From contig NZ_RYDV01000003.1 of the NCBI RefSeq assembly GCF_003971065.1, positions 62,001 to 126,000 of the forward strand: a DNA stretch of 64,000 bases, in the 5' to 3' direction. Within the stretch, counting starts at the first letter, position 1; each line of letters opens with the position of its first letter. The DNA comes from Candidimonas sp. SYP-B2681. Its GTDB lineage: Bacteria; Pseudomonadota; Gammaproteobacteria; Burkholderiales; Burkholderiaceae_B. This document shows, piece after piece, positions 37,233-46,320 of the stretch. The notes below the pieces were generated by a model that was not told the DNA's origin, did no database searches, and was given only the letters and a program-made list of their open reading frames with translations. Both the position numbers and the translations under genes were made by a program.

Positions 37233-38021
37233 TCAGACCAAATACTTCTTGAACCAGGAAAGGGCCTTTAACCACGCATCCTGCGCATCGCCAGCGTTAT
37301 AGCTAGGACGGTAATCAGCATAGAATGCGTGACCCGATTCTGGATAGACAACGACTTCTGAAGCCCGAGCGGCGGCACTTCCCGTCTTGAGTGCGTCTTG
37401 CATGCGCCGGACGTCGGTAAGCGGAATACTGGCATCCTGGCCGCCGTACAAGCCAAGTACCGGCGCCTTTAGCTCGTTGGCGATATCAATTGGGTTTCTA
37501 CGCTGTAGGGGCCCATGACCCACCGCCAGTTTTCCGTACCATGCGACGCCTGCTTTGCAGTCAGCATTATGAGCCGCATACATCCACGTTAGTCGGCCAC
37601 CCCAACAAAATCCCGTGACCCCGATGCGGGCGCTGTCGGCGCCCTGTGTTTCGGCCCACTTGACGCTCGCATCCAAATCGGCGAGCACCTGTTCGTCCGG
37701 CACCTTCGATACGATGTCATTGATCAGCATTGACATGTCACTGTACTGAGCGGCATCGCCCTGACGGTGATACAAATCAACCGCAACGGCCATATATCCT
37801 TGCCGGGCAAAGCGCCTGCAGACATCCCGAATGTGCTCGTGCAGACCAAATATCTCTTGGATAACCAGGATGAGCGCAGGCCGCGCCTTGTCGGCAGGCG
37901 CGGCAAAATACGCGGGGATGGTGCCATCGAAGGTAGGCATATCGACCACCCCGTGGCGCAACCCCTCGGTGGTGGTATGTATCGCAGTTTCGGCACTTCC
38001 GGTGATCGAAGAATAGGACAT
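37233..38021 (-). CDS. Dienelactone hydrolase family protein
   Basis: A 262-residue alpha/beta hydrolase. The triad Cys139 (GFCWGG), Asp196 and His231, with the Glu56 partner in VIQEIFG, marks the dienelactone hydrolase family. Classical members open dienelactone in chlorocatechol degradation, but many chromosomal copies have unknown esterase roles, and no aromatic-degradation genes are near. A strong AAGGAG precedes the ATG. It lies 37 bp downstream of polA on the same strand. Confidence 0.9.
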   Translation of the reverse strand: MSYSSITGSAETAIHTTTEGLRHGVVDMPTFDGTIPAYFAAPADKARPALILVIQEIFGLHEHIRDVCRRFARQGYMAVAVDLYHRQGDAAQYSDMSMLINDIVSKVPDEQVLADLDASVKWAETQGADSARIGVTGFCWGGRLTWMYAAHNADCKAGVAWYGKLAVGHGPLQRRNPIDIANELKAPVLGLYGGQDASIPLTDVRRMQDALKTGSAAARASEVVVYPESGHAFYADYRPSYNAGDAQDAWLKALSWFKKYLV

Positions 38022-38058
38022 GAAATCTCCTTAATTATTGGGCGGCTTTGGATACCAA

Positions 38059-40776
38059 TTAGTGGGCCTGTTCCCAATTGGGGCCGACACCGACTTCGGC
38101 CACCAGTGGAACGCTAAGGGTAGCGACCTTGCACATCAGGTCGGGCAGGTGCTGCACTACGATTTCAACTTCGTCGGTCGGCACATCGAATACCAGTTCA
38201 TCGTGTACCTGCATAACCATAAGCGTGCCCAGCCCTTGAGCCTCGATCCATTCCTGTGAGGCGACCATGGCCATTTTTATCAGATCAGCTGCGGTCCCCT
38301 GCATGGGAGCATTGATCGCCGCACGTTCCGCGGCAGCCAGCCTCGGCCCCTTGGCCCCACGTATTTCTGGCAACCACAAGCGCCGCCCGAATACGGTTTC
38401 CACATAGCCCAGTTCCCGAGCCATGCGCCGCGTTTGTTCCATGTAAGCGGCGACCCCGGGGTAGCGAGTGAAATACCGATCAATATAGGCTTTGGCAGCA
38501 TCGCGCGTTATGCCCAGGCTAGACGCCAGGCCGAATTCCCCCATGCCATAGATCAAGCCAAAATTAATCGCCTTGGCCGCCCTGCGCTGCTCTGGCGCGA
38601 CATCGGCCAGCGCTACCCCAAAAACCTCTGCAGCCGTCGCCCGATGGATATCTTCTCCAAGCTCGAACGCGCGGCATAGATTCTCGTCATCGGAAACGTG
38701 CGCCATGACGCGCAGTTCGATTTGCGAATAATCGGCCGAGATAATTTGCCCCTTGGTCGCAACGAAGGCGGTGCGTACTCGTCGCCCTTCGGGATTGCGG
38801 ACCGGTATGTTCTGCAGGTTCGGATCCGAAGATGCCAGGCGCCCCGTAATGACAGCGGCCTGGGAATACCGAGTATGAACACGACCTGTGGCCGGATTGA
38901 TCATCTTGGGGAGTTTATCGGTGTACGTCGACTTGAGCTTGGCCAAGCCGCGATATTCCAGCAGCAATTCGGGCAGAGGATAGTCACGCGCCAGTTTGCT
39001 TAATACATCTTCGTCAGTCGACGGTGCGCCACTGGCGGTTTTACGAATCACCGGCAACTTCATTTGCTGAAACAGGATTTCCCCCAGCTGCTTGGGTGAA
39101 TTCAAGTTAAAGGGCTGACCGGCGAGTTCATACGCTTTGTTCTCGAGAGCAATAAGTTGCTGGCCTATTTCGTGGCTTTGCATGGCAAGCACATGGGCAT
39201 CGATACCCACCCCGTTCCGCTCTATGACGGTAAGTACTCGAGATGCCTTGATTTCCAACTGGTATATCGATTCAAGACCGGGGTCTTTAGCGACCTGTGG
39301 ACGCAACACGTGATGCAGTTGCAGCGTGAAATCAGCGTCCTCGCTGGCATAGTAAGACGCCTTGTCAACGTCGACCTCGTCAAAACAAATCTGCTTGGCG
39401 CCTTTACCACATAGGTCTTCGAACGTAGTGCCGGTACGGCCCAGCCAGCGCTGGCCCAATTCCTGCATATTGACCCGTTTATGCGATTCGAGCACATACG
39501 CCTGAAGCATGGTGTCTTCAGTGATGCCGGCCAGAATGATGCCCTCGTTGGCAAAAACATGGCTGTCATATTTAGCGTTGTGCAGCAGTTTGGCAGCCGA
39601 AGAATTTTCCAGCCAAGGCCGCAGCCGGGCGAGGACTTCGAGCTTAGGCAGTTGCAGAACCCGATCGGGCCCGCGGTGGCCCACCGGGATATAGCAGGCC
39701 AAACCCGGTACAATAGAAAGTGAAACGCCAACGAGCCTGGCCAACATTGGGTCGATCGAAGTCGTTTCGGTATCAAGCGCTACCAGGTCAGCCGCTTCGA
39801 TCTGTGCCATCCAGCGATCAAAGTGATCCCAGTCCAGAATGGTTTCATAACGCGTCTCTAGCGGAGCCTCTGGCACATGGGCGGCCTGCCGGCTGTCTTG
39901 AGTCGGGATGCGGTCGCTCTCGCCGCTAAGTTCGCGGAGCCAATTGCGAAAGCCATAATTGTCGTACAGCTTAAGCAGGACATCACGGTCCAGAGGTTTG
40001 GGCATAAGATCGGCAAGCCCATGCGCCAGCGTGGGGATTTCACAGTCTGTCTTAACGGTAAGTAACCGCCGGGTCATGTCGAAATTTGGCAACGCTGTAC
40101 GCAAGTTATCGCCAACCACCCCCTTAATGGCCGCCGCATTCTGTACCAGTGCGTCGATCGTTTTATATTCAGTAAGCCATTTGACGGCAGTCTTCGGACC
40201 CACTTTCGGTACCCCGGGGATGTTATCGACCGCATCGCCAGTCAGCATAAGCAGATCGACGATTTGATCGGGGCCTACCCCGAATTTGGCAATAACACCG
40301 GCGACATCCTGCCGTTCATTGGTCATGGTGTTGACAAGTTCAACATCGTCGTTCACTAGCTGCGCCAGATCTTTGTCGCCTGTGGAGATAATAGTGTGGA
40401 CGCCTTCCAGGGTCGCACGCAAGGCCAGTGTGCCGATGATATCGTCGGCTTCGACCCCGGGCACGGCCAGCACAGGCCATCCCAGCGCGATTACAGCCTG
40501 ATGGATAGGCTCGATTTGTGCTGCTAGCTCGTCAGGCATAGAGGGCCTATGCCCTTTGTATAGGGGATAAATGTCGTCCCGGAACGTTTTGCCTTTTGCG
40601 TCGAACACGCAGGCTGCGTAGTCGGCCTTGTAATCAAGCACGAGTCTCCTTAACATGGAGATGACGCCATAGAGCGCGCCAGTGGGTTCACCCTTGGCAT
40701 TCCTAAGGTCTGGCATTGCGTGATAGGCTCGATACAAATAACTGGACCCATCAACGAGTAACAAGGTTTTTTTCAT
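38059..40776 (-). CDS. polA: DNA polymerase I
   Basis: A 905-residue three-domain enzyme: N-terminal 5'-3' exonuclease (LVDGSSYLYRAYHAM to about residue 290), a 3'-5' proofreading domain with its acidic DTET motif intact, and the polymerase with SADYSQIELR and VHDELVFD. It fills gaps and removes RNA primers. The ATG at 40776 gives the canonical MKKTLLLVDGS. Its start codon overlaps by 2 bp the start codon of the divergent LOG gene, leaving no space between the genes. The length is typical for betaproteobacteria. Confidence 0.98.
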   Translation of the reverse strand: MKKTLLLVDGSSYLYRAYHAMPDLRNAKGEPTGALYGVISMLRRLVLDYKADYAACVFDAKGKTFRDDIYPLYKGHRPSMPDELAAQIEPIHQAVIALGWPVLAVPGVEADDIIGTLALRATLEGVHTIISTGDKDLAQLVNDDVELVNTMTNERQDVAGVIAKFGVGPDQIVDLLMLTGDAVDNIPGVPKVGPKTAVKWLTEYKTIDALVQNAAAIKGVVGDNLRTALPNFDMTRRLLTVKTDCEIPTLAHGLADLMPKPLDRDVLLKLYDNYGFRNWLRELSGESDRIPTQDSRQAAHVPEAPLETRYETILDWDHFDRWMAQIEAADLVALDTETTSIDPMLARLVGVSLSIVPGLACYIPVGHRGPDRVLQLPKLEVLARLRPWLENSSAAKLLHNAKYDSHVFANEGIILAGITEDTMLQAYVLESHKRVNMQELGQRWLGRTGTTFEDLCGKGAKQICFDEVDVDKASYYASEDADFTLQLHHVLRPQVAKDPGLESIYQLEIKASRVLTVIERNGVGIDAHVLAMQSHEIGQQLIALENKAYELAGQPFNLNSPKQLGEILFQQMKLPVIRKTASGAPSTDEDVLSKLARDYPLPELLLEYRGLAKLKSTYTDKLPKMINPATGRVHTRYSQAAVITGRLASSDPNLQNIPVRNPEGRRVRTAFVATKGQIISADYSQIELRVMAHVSDDENLCRAFELGEDIHRATAAEVFGVALADVAPEQRRAAKAINFGLIYGMGEFGLASSLGITRDAAKAYIDRYFTRYPGVAAYMEQTRRMARELGYVETVFGRRLWLPEIRGAKGPRLAAAERAAINAPMQGTAADLIKMAMVASQEWIEAQGLGTLMVMQVHDELVFDVPTDEVEIVVQHLPDLMCKVATLSVPLVAEVGVGPNWEQAH

Positions 40777-41455
40777 GTTAAACAATAAAGTAGTACGTAT
40801 GCCGGCTGCACAGCAGATTCCCGGGATTATGTCAGAGATGCAGAAAGCTGCTGATACTCTGGAAGAAATTGGTTGGGGCGTAAGCATTTTCGGCAGCGCC
40901 CGCATTAAGCCGGATTCACCCTATTATGCATTAAGCGAAGCAGTGGGCGCGCGTTTGGCGAAAGCCGGGCTGACGGTGATTGCCGGCGGCGGCCCGGGCA
41001 TCATGGAGGCCGCGAACAAAGGGGCATTCGAGGCCGGCGGCAAAAGCGTGGGACTTAATATCAATCTACCCCACGAAACCTCGAACAATCAATACCAGAC
41101 TCACAGCTTGGCCTTCGATTATTTCTATTCTCGAAAGGCGACTTTTTTCATGCATAGCGCTGCTTACATTGCTTTACCCGGCGGGTTCGGCACGTTGGAC
41201 GAATTGTTTGAAGTGCTTACCCTGGTCCAGACACGTAAAGTTCCCCCGGCTCCGATTATCCTTATCGGAAAATCATTCTGGGCAGGGCTTATTGAATGGG
41301 TCGAGCACAACTTACTGGCCAACAAACTGATCGGACCACACGACCTTGAATTGCTTACGATCACCGACGATCCCGATGTCGTCATGCAGCACATTGAAGC
41401 GTTTTGCGTTCAGTTTGCGGACCAACTTACGTATGCCCCGGCTCTTCCGGAATAA
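40775..41455 (+). CDS. LOG-family (TIGR00730) nucleotide phosphoribohydrolase
   Basis: A 226-residue Rossmann-fold protein with the signature GGGPGIMEAANKGA (71-84) and PGGFGTLDE (135-143) of LOG and lysine-decarboxylase-like proteins. Plant and many bacterial members release free cytokinin-type bases from nucleoside monophosphates; others cleave AMP. The start is uncertain: the ATG at 40775 shares CATG with the polA start, with AAGG some nine bases upstream inside polA. Later ATGs at 40799 and 40829 would shorten it by 8 or 18 residues. Confidence 0.88.
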   Translation: MLNNKVVRMPAAQQIPGIMSEMQKAADTLEEIGWGVSIFGSARIKPDSPYYALSEAVGARLAKAGLTVIAGGGPGIMEAANKGAFEAGGKSVGLNINLPHETSNNQYQTHSLAFDYFYSRKATFFMHSAAYIALPGGFGTLDELFEVLTLVQTRKVPPAPIILIGKSFWAGLIEWVEHNLLANKLIGPHDLELLTITDDPDVVMQHIEAFCVQFADQLTYAPALPE

Positions 41456-41513
41456 GTCAGTGAATAAGCGTTCCGGCTTACTACAATCGGGTGCCCTTCA
41501 CGACAACCTCAGT

Positions 41514-42281
41514 CTAAACAAGCCGCGACAACGCCGAATTTCGGGCACGCAAGAAATCACGTAATTGCTCCGGGTACTGTTCATGGACTGCCTCGCGCAC
41601 GGACGGGCGCTTGGCGAGTTGCGCGCGCCATGCACCGACCTTAGGTAGCGCATCGAAAAACCGAAAGTCTTTGACCGCATCGAACACATCGAAATACCGG
41701 AATACCGGGCCAAATACGGCGTCGACCAAGCTGAAGTTGCTTCCATCGAAGAAGGGGCCTGTGCCAAGCGCCGCTTCAAGTTGTTCTAGGCGATGCCGGA
41801 TCTGCCGTCCCTGAATCGCCATGCCGTCAGCCTCTTTGGCGTTGTAGAAGGAACCAATGGTGTTGAGCAGAGACGAACTGAACTCCATCCATGCACGATG
41901 CTTTGCACGCGCCATGGGCGCGTCTGGGTGCAAACGGGGACCAAAGGTCTCATCGAGATACTCGCAGATGACCGCCGATTCGAAAATCGCTTCGCCATGC
42001 ACCAATAGCACCGGCGTCTTCCCCAGCGGCGAATAGTCAAGGAACCACTCCGGCTTGTGAGCCAGATCTACATCCCGGCGCTCGAACGGAACTCCTTTTT
42101 CGCTAAGTACGATGGCGGCGCGCTGCACGTAGGGGCACAGGATATGACTGATCAGCGTGATTGGCGTAGTCAGTTGTACGGTCACCCCGTCTCCTGAAGC
42201 TGCACGCGCGAGGCGGCCACTGGGGTTGATAAGGCGTGCGTCGTTGTCAGTTGCGGCGACATAGGTGTGTGGCTGATTCAT
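41514..42281 (-). CDS. Glutathione S-transferase family protein
   Basis: A 255-residue GST-like protein. The N-terminal thioredoxin-like domain has CPYVQR (Cys49), the SPLGKTPVL cis-proline loop and ESAVICEYLDE for glutathione binding; the rest is the helical C-terminal domain. Before it lies an unusual 40-residue extension. A cysteine at the active-site position suggests an omega-type or reductase-like GST. I use the ATG at 42281. It is divergent from a LysR gene, which probably controls it through two dyads in and beside the gap. Confidence 0.88.
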   Translation of the reverse strand: MNQPHTYVAATDNDARLINPSGRLARAASGDGVTVQLTTPITLISHILCPYVQRAAIVLSEKGVPFERRDVDLAHKPEWFLDYSPLGKTPVLLVHGEAIFESAVICEYLDETFGPRLHPDAPMARAKHRAWMEFSSSLLNTIGSFYNAKEADGMAIQGRQIRHRLEQLEAALGTGPFFDGSNFSLVDAVFGPVFRYFDVFDAVKDFRFFDALPKVGAWRAQLAKRPSVREAVHEQYPEQLRDFLRARNSALSRLV

Positions 42282-42320
42282 TGCATTTCCAAGATTCAGT
42301 TGAAGTACCAATAATGTAAT

Positions 42321-42336
42321 ATTGCAACTACGCAAT
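42321..42336. promoter_or_regulatory. LysR-type binding site, upstream copy
   Basis: ATTGC-AACTAC-GCAAT is an interrupted palindrome of the T-N11-A type bound by LysR regulators. It lies in the 78-bp gap between the GST and LysR genes, 24 bp before the LysR start codon. A matching copy follows 42 bp downstream. Confidence 0.6.
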
Positions 42337-42359
42337 AGAAATAGGCATCAGTACATCGA

Positions 42360-43241
42360 ATGATTGCAAAAACGCAATTTAAGCTCAGCGCGGCAGATCT
42401 TGATGTCATCCTGGCGGTGCTACGCTCGAGACACTTGGCCGGTGCCGCGGAACGCCTAGGGATCGATGCCTCGACGGTTTTCCGCTCGATCCGACGTGTA
42501 GAGCGCGGCCTAGGGCAGCGGCTGTTCACACGATCGCGTGCGGGCTATGCGGCCTCGGAACTCGGGCAATTCCTCGCCGAGCACGCTGAAAAAATGGAAA
42601 CACAATTGGAAAGAGCACGGTCGGCGGCACAAGTCGCCCCGGAGCTGGTATCCGGCACGGTGCGCATCACCACCACGGATACGATTCTGCACGGCCTGAT
42701 CGCACCTGCCCTCAAGGAACTGGAAGCGCTCCACCCTCTGCTAACGTACGAGCTCCATACTGGCAATGAACTCACCAGCCTGACCCGGCGTGACGCCGAC
42801 ATCGCGGTGCGCGCCACCAAACGCCCTCCTCCGCATCTCGTGGGCAAACATGTCGGTCCGATTCGGGTGGCGTTATTCGCCGCAACAAGTGGCCCGGTGC
42901 ATTGCTACCAGGATGTGGAGGCCGGTAATGCTCCGTGGATTGCACCCGACGATGCGCTGCCGGAGCATCCCTCCGTGGTGTGGCGAGGGCGGCGCTTTCC
43001 CAAAGCCTCTGTGCGCTACCGCGTGGGCAGCATCCTGACGGTGATGGAACTGGTGGCGGCTGGGCTGGGCGTTGGCGTGCTGCCCATCTTCCTGGCGCAA
43101 GCGCGTACCGATTTGATTCAGCTGACCGACATCATTGAAGAATGCCAAACCGAACTTTGGCTTCTTACCCATCCCGAGTCGCGGCACCTTCGGCGAGTGT
43201 CCACGGTATTCAGGCACTTGTCCGAAACCCTGGTGCTGTAA
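42360..43241 (+). CDS. LysR-family transcriptional regulator
   Basis: A 293-residue LysR protein. The N-terminal winged helix-turn-helix (residues about 10-65) contains HLAGAAERLGIDASTVFRSIRRVE, and the C-terminal part is the periplasmic-binding-protein-like effector domain. It most likely regulates the divergent GST gene and itself. A dyad identical in its arms to one upstream lies within codons 2-7. The effector is unknown. A hairpin terminator separates it from convergent typA. Confidence 0.92.
   Translation: MIAKTQFKLSAADLDVILAVLRSRHLAGAAERLGIDASTVFRSIRRVERGLGQRLFTRSRAGYAASELGQFLAEHAEKMETQLERARSAAQVAPELVSGTVRITTTDTILHGLIAPALKELEALHPLLTYELHTGNELTSLTRRDADIAVRATKRPPPHLVGKHVGPIRVALFAATSGPVHCYQDVEAGNAPWIAPDDALPEHPSVVWRGRRFPKASVRYRVGSILTVMELVAAGLGVGVLPIFLAQARTDLIQLTDIIEECQTELWLLTHPESRHLRRVSTVFRHLSETLVL
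42363..42378. promoter_or_regulatory. LysR-type binding site, copy inside the LysR reading frame
   Basis: ATTGC-AAAAAC-GCAAT has the same arms as the site at 42321-42336 and lies 42 bp (about four helical turns) from it, so both would face the same side of the DNA. It overlaps codons 2-7 of the LysR gene, which suggests autorepression by blocking transcription. Confidence 0.55.
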
Positions 43242-43254
43242 AAAAACATAAAAA

Positions 43255-43289
43255 AAACCGCTACTCATCTTGCAATGATGTAGCGGTTT
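43255..43289 (-). terminator. Terminator of the rimP-typA operon (typA 3' end)
   Basis: A 10-bp stem (43255-43264 with 43280-43289) closes a 15-nt loop that can itself form a short stem. On the minus strand a run of seven or eight U follows, which fits termination after typA. On the plus strand only TTTCTT follows, so it may act weakly for the LysR gene too. Confidence 0.8.
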
Positions 43290-43303
43290 CTTGCTAAGTG
43301 CGA

Positions 43304-45124
43304 TTAAGCACTATCGCGCGAACTGCGACGACGTTCGTGTTCTAGCAAGAAGCGCTTGCGCAAACGTATGGATTTTGGCGTCACTTCAACGAGTTCGTCG
43401 TCTGTAATGAATTCCACCGCATATTCCAGTGACATTTGAATGGGCGGAACCAGATCGATATGCTCGTCCTTACCCGAAGAGCGTACGTTGGTCAGCTTCT
43501 TTTCCTTGATTGGATTAACCACCAAGTCATTATCGCGACTGTGGATACCGATAACCATGCCTTCGTAGACGGGATCCTGCGGTGAGACGAACATGCGGCC
43601 GCGCTCTTGCAGTTTCCATATGGCATAGGCAACCGCTGTGCCATCATCTTGACTGATCAGCACACCATTGCGACGCTCGCCGACACCACCTTCACGCAGA
43701 GGACCGTAGTCGTCAAAAATGTGGCTCATCAAGCCGGTGCCGCGGGTAAGGGTAAGGAACTCGCCCTGCAGTCCGATCAGGCCGCGAGCAGGAATACGGT
43801 ATTCCAGACGCGTACGGCCACGACCATCAGCTACCATATCAAGCAGATCGCCCTTGCGACGGCCCAGCTCTTCCATGACCCCGCCTTGATGCGGATCCTC
43901 GATATCTACGGTCAGCAGCTCGTATGGCTCGCAGCGCACGCCGTCGATTTCTTTGTACACGACTCGTGGCCGCGACACGGCCAGCTCGTAGCCTTCCCGG
44001 CGCATATTCTCGAGCAAGATGGTCAGGTGAAGTTCACCACGGCCACAGACTTCGAAAACGGTATCGTCGTCGGTCTCATTAACACGCAAGGCCACATTGG
44101 ACTTGAGTTCACGATCCAGGCGCTCGCGCAACTGGCGGCTGGTAACAAATTTTCCCTCGCGACCTGCCAGAGGCGACGTGTTAACCATGAAATTCATCGT
44201 TAGGGTCGGCTCGTCGATGCGCAGCATAGGCAAGGCTTCGGGATTCGCCGGATCAGTGATAGTGCAACCAATACCGATTTCATCGATACCGTTGATCATC
44301 ACAATGTCGCCAGCTTCGCCTTCGTCAACCAGCACCCGCTCAAGACCCTTGAACTTTAGAACCTGGTTGATACGGCCTTTCATCGCCGCGCCATCGGGGC
44401 CGAACTTAACAACCACCTCTTGGCCTGCGCGAATACGCCCGCGATTAATACGGCCAACACCAATTTTACCGACGTAAGTGCTGTAATCCAGAGTGATGAT
44501 CTGCATTTGCAATGGACCTTCAGCGTCATCTTCACGCTGGGGCACATATTTCAGGATGGCATCAAACAACGGGCGCATGTCGCCTTCGCGGACGTCTTCT
44601 GTAAGACCCGCATAGCCGGCCAATCCCGATGCATAAATAACTGGAAAGTCGAGCTGGGCTTCGGTTGCACCCAGCTTGTCGAAAAGATCGAACGTCGCAT
44701 TGATGACAAAATCGGGGCGCGCACCATGCCGGTCGACTTTATTGACAACGACGATAGGTTTCAGGCCTAAAGCCAAAGCCTTGCGCGTCACGAAACGCGT
44801 TTGAGGCATTGGACCTTCGACTGCGTCCACCAATAGCAAAACACCGTCAACCATCGACAGCACCCGTTCTACTTCACCGCCGAAGTCGGCGTGTCCCGGG
44901 GTATCAATAATATTGATATGCGTACCTTCATACTCGGCCGAGCAGTTCTTGGCCAAAATAGTGATTCCGCGCTCTTTCTCGATGTCGCCAGAGTCCATGA
45001 CTCGTTCCGTCAAGTGCTCGTTGTCACGGAACGTTCCGGACTGACGCAGCAATTGGTCTACGAGTGTGGTTTTGCCATGATCGACGTGGGCGATAATCGC
45101 CACATTTCGCAAAGCACGATTCAT
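43304..45124 (-). CDS. typA: Ribosome-associated GTPase TypA/BipA
   Basis: A 606-residue translational GTPase. G-domain motifs are AHVDHGKTT (12-20), [12 protein letters not shown] and NKVDR; EF-G-like domains follow, and the C-terminal domain unique to BipA is present. It binds 70S ribosomes and helps 50S assembly, especially at low temperature. Its ATG overlaps truB by 4 bp (ATGA), which makes it the last gene of the rimP operon here, followed by a terminator. Confidence 0.97.
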   Translation of the reverse strand: MNRALRNVAIIAHVDHGKTTLVDQLLRQSGTFRDNEHLTERVMDSGDIEKERGITILAKNCSAEYEGTHINIIDTPGHADFGGEVERVLSMVDGVLLLVDAVEGPMPQTRFVTRKALALGLKPIVVVNKVDRHGARPDFVINATFDLFDKLGATEAQLDFPVIYASGLAGYAGLTEDVREGDMRPLFDAILKYVPQREDDAEGPLQMQIITLDYSTYVGKIGVGRINRGRIRAGQEVVVKFGPDGAAMKGRINQVLKFKGLERVLVDEGEAGDIVMINGIDEIGIGCTITDPANPEALPMLRIDEPTLTMNFMVNTSPLAGREGKFVTSRQLRERLDRELKSNVALRVNETDDDTVFEVCGRGELHLTILLENMRREGYELAVSRPRVVYKEIDGVRCEPYELLTVDIEDPHQGGVMEELGRRKGDLLDMVADGRGRTRLEYRIPARGLIGLQGEFLTLTRGTGLMSHIFDDYGPLREGGVGERRNGVLISQDDGTAVAYAIWKLQERGRMFVSPQDPVYEGMVIGIHSRDNDLVVNPIKEKKLTNVRSSGKDEHIDLVPPIQMSLEYAVEFITDDELVEVTPKSIRLRKRFLLEHERRRSSRDSA

Positions 45125-45876
45125 AATTCATCCTTCTGTTTAAGGGGTGCTGGCAATAAGCCAGCGGGCAAGGCATCTAGTGCGATTAAGGTAGTTTGAG
45201 GTGCAGACATAGCTTGCAGGGCTTCCAGTTCGACAGCATCGTCGAGATTGAAAGGCCCCACGCTGATGCGGCGCAAAGCCGTCAGATGGGCGCCACAGCC
45301 AAGCTGGCGACCTATGTCTTGCGCAAGAGTACGGATATAGGTGCCTTTGCTGCACTGAACCACAATTTGCGCCTCAAGCCCGGTAAAGCTCAAGAGTTCC
45401 AGTTTGTAAATCGTGACAGGCCTGGGGGGCCTGTCGAGTTCTATACCCTGACGGGCGTATTCATACAACGGCTTTCCGTCGCGCTTAAGTGCCGAGTACA
45501 TAGGCGGGATCTGCTGGATTTCGCCACGAAAATCCTTAAGCACGTCTTCTAGCTGACTTTGCGTCGTCCCATTAAAACCGGACTCGGCGGTAAAAACAAT
45601 ATTGCCGGTAAGATCGCCGGAATCGGTTTCTTCTCCGAATCGCACCGTCGCCACATAGCCCTTGTCGGCATTGAGCATACTTCCGGCAATTTTAGTGGCA
45701 CGCCCCAGGCAACATACAAGCAGTCCTGTTGCGAAAGGATCCAGCGTTCCGGTGTGTCCGGCTTTGCGAGCATCTAGCGCCCGCTTGGCGCGTTGCAGGG
45801 CGTGATTACTGGACAAACCTTCTGGTTTGTCCAGCAACAGGACACCGTCGAGCAACTGCCCGCGTCGGGAAGCCAT
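45121..45876 (-). CDS. truB: tRNA pseudouridine-55 synthase
   Basis: A 251-residue enzyme that makes pseudouridine 55 in the T-loop of tRNAs and also acts as a tRNA chaperone. The catalytic aspartate is Asp46 in [21 protein letters not shown] and the C-terminal RRISVGPF region are typical. It is short because it lacks an extended PUA-like tail. It follows rbfA by 33 bp and overlaps typA by 4 bp. Confidence 0.96.
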   Translation of the reverse strand: MASRRGQLLDGVLLLDKPEGLSSNHALQRAKRALDARKAGHTGTLDPFATGLLVCCLGRATKIAGSMLNADKGYVATVRFGEETDSGDLTGNIVFTAESGFNGTTQSQLEDVLKDFRGEIQQIPPMYSALKRDGKPLYEYARQGIELDRPPRPVTIYKLELLSFTGLEAQIVVQCSKGTYIRTLAQDIGRQLGCGAHLTALRRISVGPFNLDDAVELEALQAMSAPQTTLIALDALPAGLLPAPLKQKDEL

Positions 45877-45909
45877 CGTTTATATTTCCATGCAAAAACG
45901 ACAGCCCCC

Positions 45910-46320
45910 TCAGGGCTGCTCGTCGGGGTCCTCGGGTTCCGAGGAATTGGCAGATTCGGTGCGTGGCCGGTTGGCCTCGTCGATAAGCAGAGATAGTTCA
46001 AGACCACGAGCAAGCTGGTCGTCGTGGACAAAATGTAAGGTGGGAACGGTGTGGATATGCAGTAACTTGAACAGCAGCGAATGCAGCCAGCCAGCCTTTT
46101 CGTTCAGGGCAGCGGTGGCCACATCGGCCTCGGCGCCCAGGACGCTGAACCAAACTTTTGCATGAGCGTAGTCAGCTGAAAGATCGACACCGGTGAGCGT
46201 AATCAGACCCACGCGCGACACTTCGAATTCGCGCTGAATCAGGCCGGCCAGATCCTGCTGGATCTGGTCCGCCAACCGGGTATTGCGACCCGGGTTAGGT
46301 TTAGACTTATGACGACTCAT
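45910..46320 (-). CDS. rbfA: 30S ribosome-binding factor RbfA
   Basis: A 136-residue KH-fold protein that helps mature the 5' end of 16S rRNA. The pattern [17 protein letters not shown] and [18 protein letters not shown] are typical. The C-terminal tail is acidic ([10 protein letters not shown]). Its ATG overlaps the infB stop by one base (TAATG), which suggests translational coupling. Confidence 0.95.
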   Translation of the reverse strand: MSRHKSKPNPGRNTRLADQIQQDLAGLIQREFEVSRVGLITLTGVDLSADYAHAKVWFSVLGAEADVATAALNEKAGWLHSLLFKLLHIHTVPTLHFVHDDQLARGLELSLLIDEANRPRTESANSSEPEDPDEQP

